The notes under the pieces were generated by a model. The model was given only the letters and a program-made list of their open reading frames with translations. It was not told the DNA's origin and did no database searches. Made by a program: the position numbers and the translations under genes. This document shows positions 61,401 through 64,000 of a stretch of 64,000 bases of DNA, in pieces. Origin of the DNA: Trichoplax adhaerens (taxonomy: Eukaryota > Placozoa > Uniplacotomia > Trichoplacea > Trichoplacidae); contig NW_002060958.1 in NCBI RefSeq assembly GCF_000150275.1, positions 876,272-940,271 on the forward strand, read 5' to 3'. Position 1 is the first letter of the stretch; each line of letters begins with the position of its first letter.

Positions 61401-63940
61401 TTATAGCTGTAAAAGAAACTTTACTGTCATTCGATTATAATTTGACTATTTATACAACTATATATATAAGTATATACTATTATTGAGTATCTACATCTAG
61501 ATATATCTATTCAATTTCATTACATGTTATTTCTCCTCCTTGATCAGCATTCTTAAGGGTATTTTGCAACCTAACCAGCTGCAAAGTATAATTTTACGAT
61601 TAAGTTGTTGAGATTGGCCTACTCTATCTCATTAACTGACAAGATTTTGTTATAAGAATATGCCTGATGAAAAATACTATAAAATAAACTACCTGATTAA
61701 CCACTCGATCACGTTCCAACCGTGTTAACATTTTTTCTCTCATTGCCGTCTATTAATGGATAACATGAAATTTAGTGCTTTAAATAAGCTTTCAAATAAC
61801 AGATACAATTCATTTGCGTTCAGGAGTAAATTGAGAATCTGTTCTAAAAATAGCCTTATTACCTCGTATTTCTGTCGTAATTGAGTCAGTGTTGGTTCAT
61901 ATTGTGCATAATGCTTTTTTAATCTAATTTAAAATAAGTTCGCAGCAATGAATTAGACGTGGCTTAAACAGTTCATTGCGTATGAATTTATTTCAAACAA
62001 TTTGAAAAGCTCACTTTTTAAGATCGGATATTAATTTATTCTTTTCTTGAGCAACTCTTTGATGATGCATACGATGATAGTCCCTCTCTTTGCGTAATCT
62101 AATGTAAGTTTGTTTTGCATTTCTGAAAGCAAGTGAATTTAGCGGCATGTTACTAAGTGTAACTAATTTGAATGTCACGTTATAATTTCAAGAAAGAATA
62201 GTAAAGTCTTTCATTAATGTGTTAAACGAATTTTAAGTCTTATTGTTGGGCTATATCTGCTAGTATGGCATCAATCTAACTACTTTTCATGTATAATACT
62301 CGGTGCAGTTATACTAATCATATATATATATATATCACTGATATACATTAGTAGTACTTAGAACCTTTATTCCAGTGATATTAATCATTAAAACATATCT
62401 TGATTAATCCAATCATATAGAAAACTATTTTCGCTAATTGAAAATACAATTTATCCGAAGGGCTGAGGTAATTTGCATTAAAATAATTTGCTTACTGTGC
62501 AGCTGTCTTGAATTTCTCCACCTCGCCATGAAGAACTTTGATATCTTGATCCAATAGATCATTTCTAAAATAAATTTAATACATTCAATTAATATGTTGT
62601 AATCGTGTGAAATTCCTCATCTTGAACTTCGCTTTGTTTAAGTTATAACGAAAAAGCTATTCCTAAATAGAGATACTGGAATTGAAGATTGCAAATTTCT
62701 AGTACTTTGTGTAAATATCGGGCACCACGCTAACATCTTCTGGGTTTAACTGTCCTTTTTGCATCAATTCATACCTAAACAGTGTAGAGTTTTGGTAGTA
62801 AGGTTGATTAAATTTAGTTATTGTCGACTATTGCTACACATTTCAGTAAAAAGTTTACCATTCGGTTTGAAAGCAATCTAGAGTACGTGTTAATCCCATC
62901 TTCACGAAGAAATTTCGGACGAAGTCATCAATTAATTCTGGACGCTTTTAAACAAAAATAATTGCAATTGAAAAAGTTCTGTAAACTTTAGATTATAGGT
63001 TAACGAATATCAATTTGTTGAAGATTATAACATAGGATTAGGTCGTGAGTTACCTTTTGAAGTTTGGCTACGGGTACCGGCACAACCGTTTGCTATAATT
63101 AATTATTAAGTTAAAAAAGTGGGGGTATTTACTAACATGAAAATATAAACATCTTAGCCATCCTATTTTAAAAACAGTCTTTATGACTATGCTTACCGCT
63201 GCTTTAGAGTCTTCTTTCTTTTCTTGTAAATTTTTAACAGCTTTATCTAAGTTTTCTTCGCCATCTACGATAGTATAGATATTGGTAGGCATTAATAAAC
63301 TAGTGTACAGTATCCACTCAAGGCCATAAAATTTTTACCCATACTGTGATTAGACAACATTAAAATAGATGCCATTTAGACTGACCTGATATCGAATCGA
63401 CTTCATCATAAGGTACCTATTAAATGATATTTTAGGTAGTGAAGAATACATGCATCATTGCCTCTATCCAATTTCAAATTTTCGACGCTATCCATTGCAA
63501 TAAAATCATCATAGTATTATACCTCTTCATACTGGAAACCGTCTTCACTATCGTCTTCGATGGATAATTCTGTTTAGAATTTGATGTTAAGTCAAAGTAT
63601 ATGTGTATTCATCCGAAAGGAATAGTAGATTACAGAAAGCTTTATGTAGGTTCACTAGCTATGATAGAGCTTTCTCGTAAAATCAATTATTATCACATTT
63701 ATCAATACGAATTTATGAGTACAGACGAATCCACGATCAAGTTTTAGCAACAATATTTCACAAAGCATATAGCTAGTGCTGCAGATTGTCAAAGCAATGA
63801 ATGTCAATCATTGACCAATTCTAAATGATAACTAGTGAATTATAATGGGATACTAAACTATACGATTTAAATTTTGCTGGAGCTTAAAACTAAACGCACA
63901 GAAGGATACGTTCCAAGTAATAATTTGGATCGTCGGCCAT
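58459..63940 (-). CDS. SPAG16: SPAG16 / PF20, axonemal central-pair WD40 protein
   Basis: Complete 20-exon model, 1896 nt, 631 aa, the length of human SPAG16. It is a component of the central-pair apparatus bridging the two central microtubules of motile cilia. Upper exon ends: 63940, 63569, 63416, 63299, 63092, 62944, 62774, 62564, 62122, 61923, 61749, 61618, 61361, 61091, 60351, 59978, 59701, 59499, 58732, 58569. N terminus [11 protein letters not shown]; LisH-like dimerisation segment [20 protein letters not shown] (about 98-117); coiled coil with [20 protein letters not shown]; then [13 protein letters not shown]; low-complexity linker; and seven C-terminal WD repeats (about 340-631) including [53 protein letters not shown] and a final [11 protein letters not shown]. 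The small 61576-61618 exon and the exon ending at 63416 are the weakest calls. Confidence 0.95.
58900..59300. repeat. Intronic tandem duplication, two ~190-bp units
   Basis: In the SPAG16 intron between exons 58668-58732 and 59373-59499. Both units read ACTCATTTATATAACA, TTGTATAAAA/TTGTATGAAA, CATAAACTGAAAATTAC, ATTAATTCATTCT-like sequence and TTTGATACT, ending CATAAGAATATGAT. Confidence 0.8.
60400..60790. repeat. Intronic minisatellite, about 4.5 ~86-bp units
   Basis: In the SPAG16 intron before the first full WD-repeat exons. Units contain ATAAGAAATATCAGTATT, TCATGATTTTAAAGGT, TAAGTATCCACTATTGAACT and ATTCATAGCGTTATC. The intron is built almost entirely of this unit. Confidence 0.85.
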
Positions 63941-64000
63941 TGCAGCTATATACTATACTGATGTGTGCCTCCTCTAATTTTAGATTTCGTTGTTTCTCGA
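63941..64000 (-). promoter_or_regulatory. 5' leader of SPAG16
   Basis: The SPAG16 start codon lies 60 bp from the window edge, so this short segment is 5' UTR or proximal promoter. No core-promoter element can be named. Confidence 0.4.

Overview
The window looks like nuclear DNA of a compact, AT-rich, intron-rich animal genome. Genes are built of short exons (about 28-400 nt) with mostly short GT-AG introns, and their closest recognisable relatives are animal proteins: MFSD6-type transporter, CaMKII, Lunapark, INO80D, HEXIM, a TRPM2-type channel and SPAG16. Near-vertebrate-length orthologues plus many introns and small intergenic gaps fit an early-branching animal. A placozoan (Trichoplax/Hoilungia type) is my best guess, but this is inference and not proven by the sequence.

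Layout: 1-6.2 kb gene-poor with local duplications; 6.25-8.14 kb single-exon MFSD6-like transporter (+); 10.4-14.2 kb a CaMKII-like kinase (-) whose exons are all under 105 nt, so long-ORF searches miss it; 14.2-19.8 kb gene-poor with an inverted-repeat element; 19.8-23.2 kb LNPK/Lunapark (+); 24.7-29.4 kb INO80D (-); 29.5-34.3 kb GC-richer, palindrome-rich DNA with a ~313-bp satellite; 34.3-35.1 kb possible TATA-driven two-exon microprotein (+); 36.0-36.8 kb HEXIM (+); 37.8-51.4 kb a 28-exon TRPM2-type channel with a C-terminal NUDT9 homology domain (-); 51.4-58.4 kb gene-poor, repeat-filled; 58.5-63.9 kb complete SPAG16/PF20 (-).

I rebuilt the multi-exon genes by hand from splice sites, codon phase and family alignment. 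For INO80D, TRPM2-like and SPAG16 the summed exon lengths are exact multiples of three (about 802, 1592 and 631 aa). LNPK works only if one extra 44-nt intron or a frameshift is accepted. Exon edges may be off by a base.

The genes do not form one pathway. Themes are Ca2+ signalling (TRPM2-like channel, CaMK-like kinase), transcription and chromatin (HEXIM, INO80D), ER shaping (LNPK), motile cilia (SPAG16) and transport (MFSD6-like). A recurring feature is that many larger introns and gaps carry their own private minisatellite. The most interesting items are the TRPM2-like channel with an almost complete Nudix box, the divergent kinase, the LNPK frame break, and the CTGTAC-palindrome satellite beside a TATA-led small gene.
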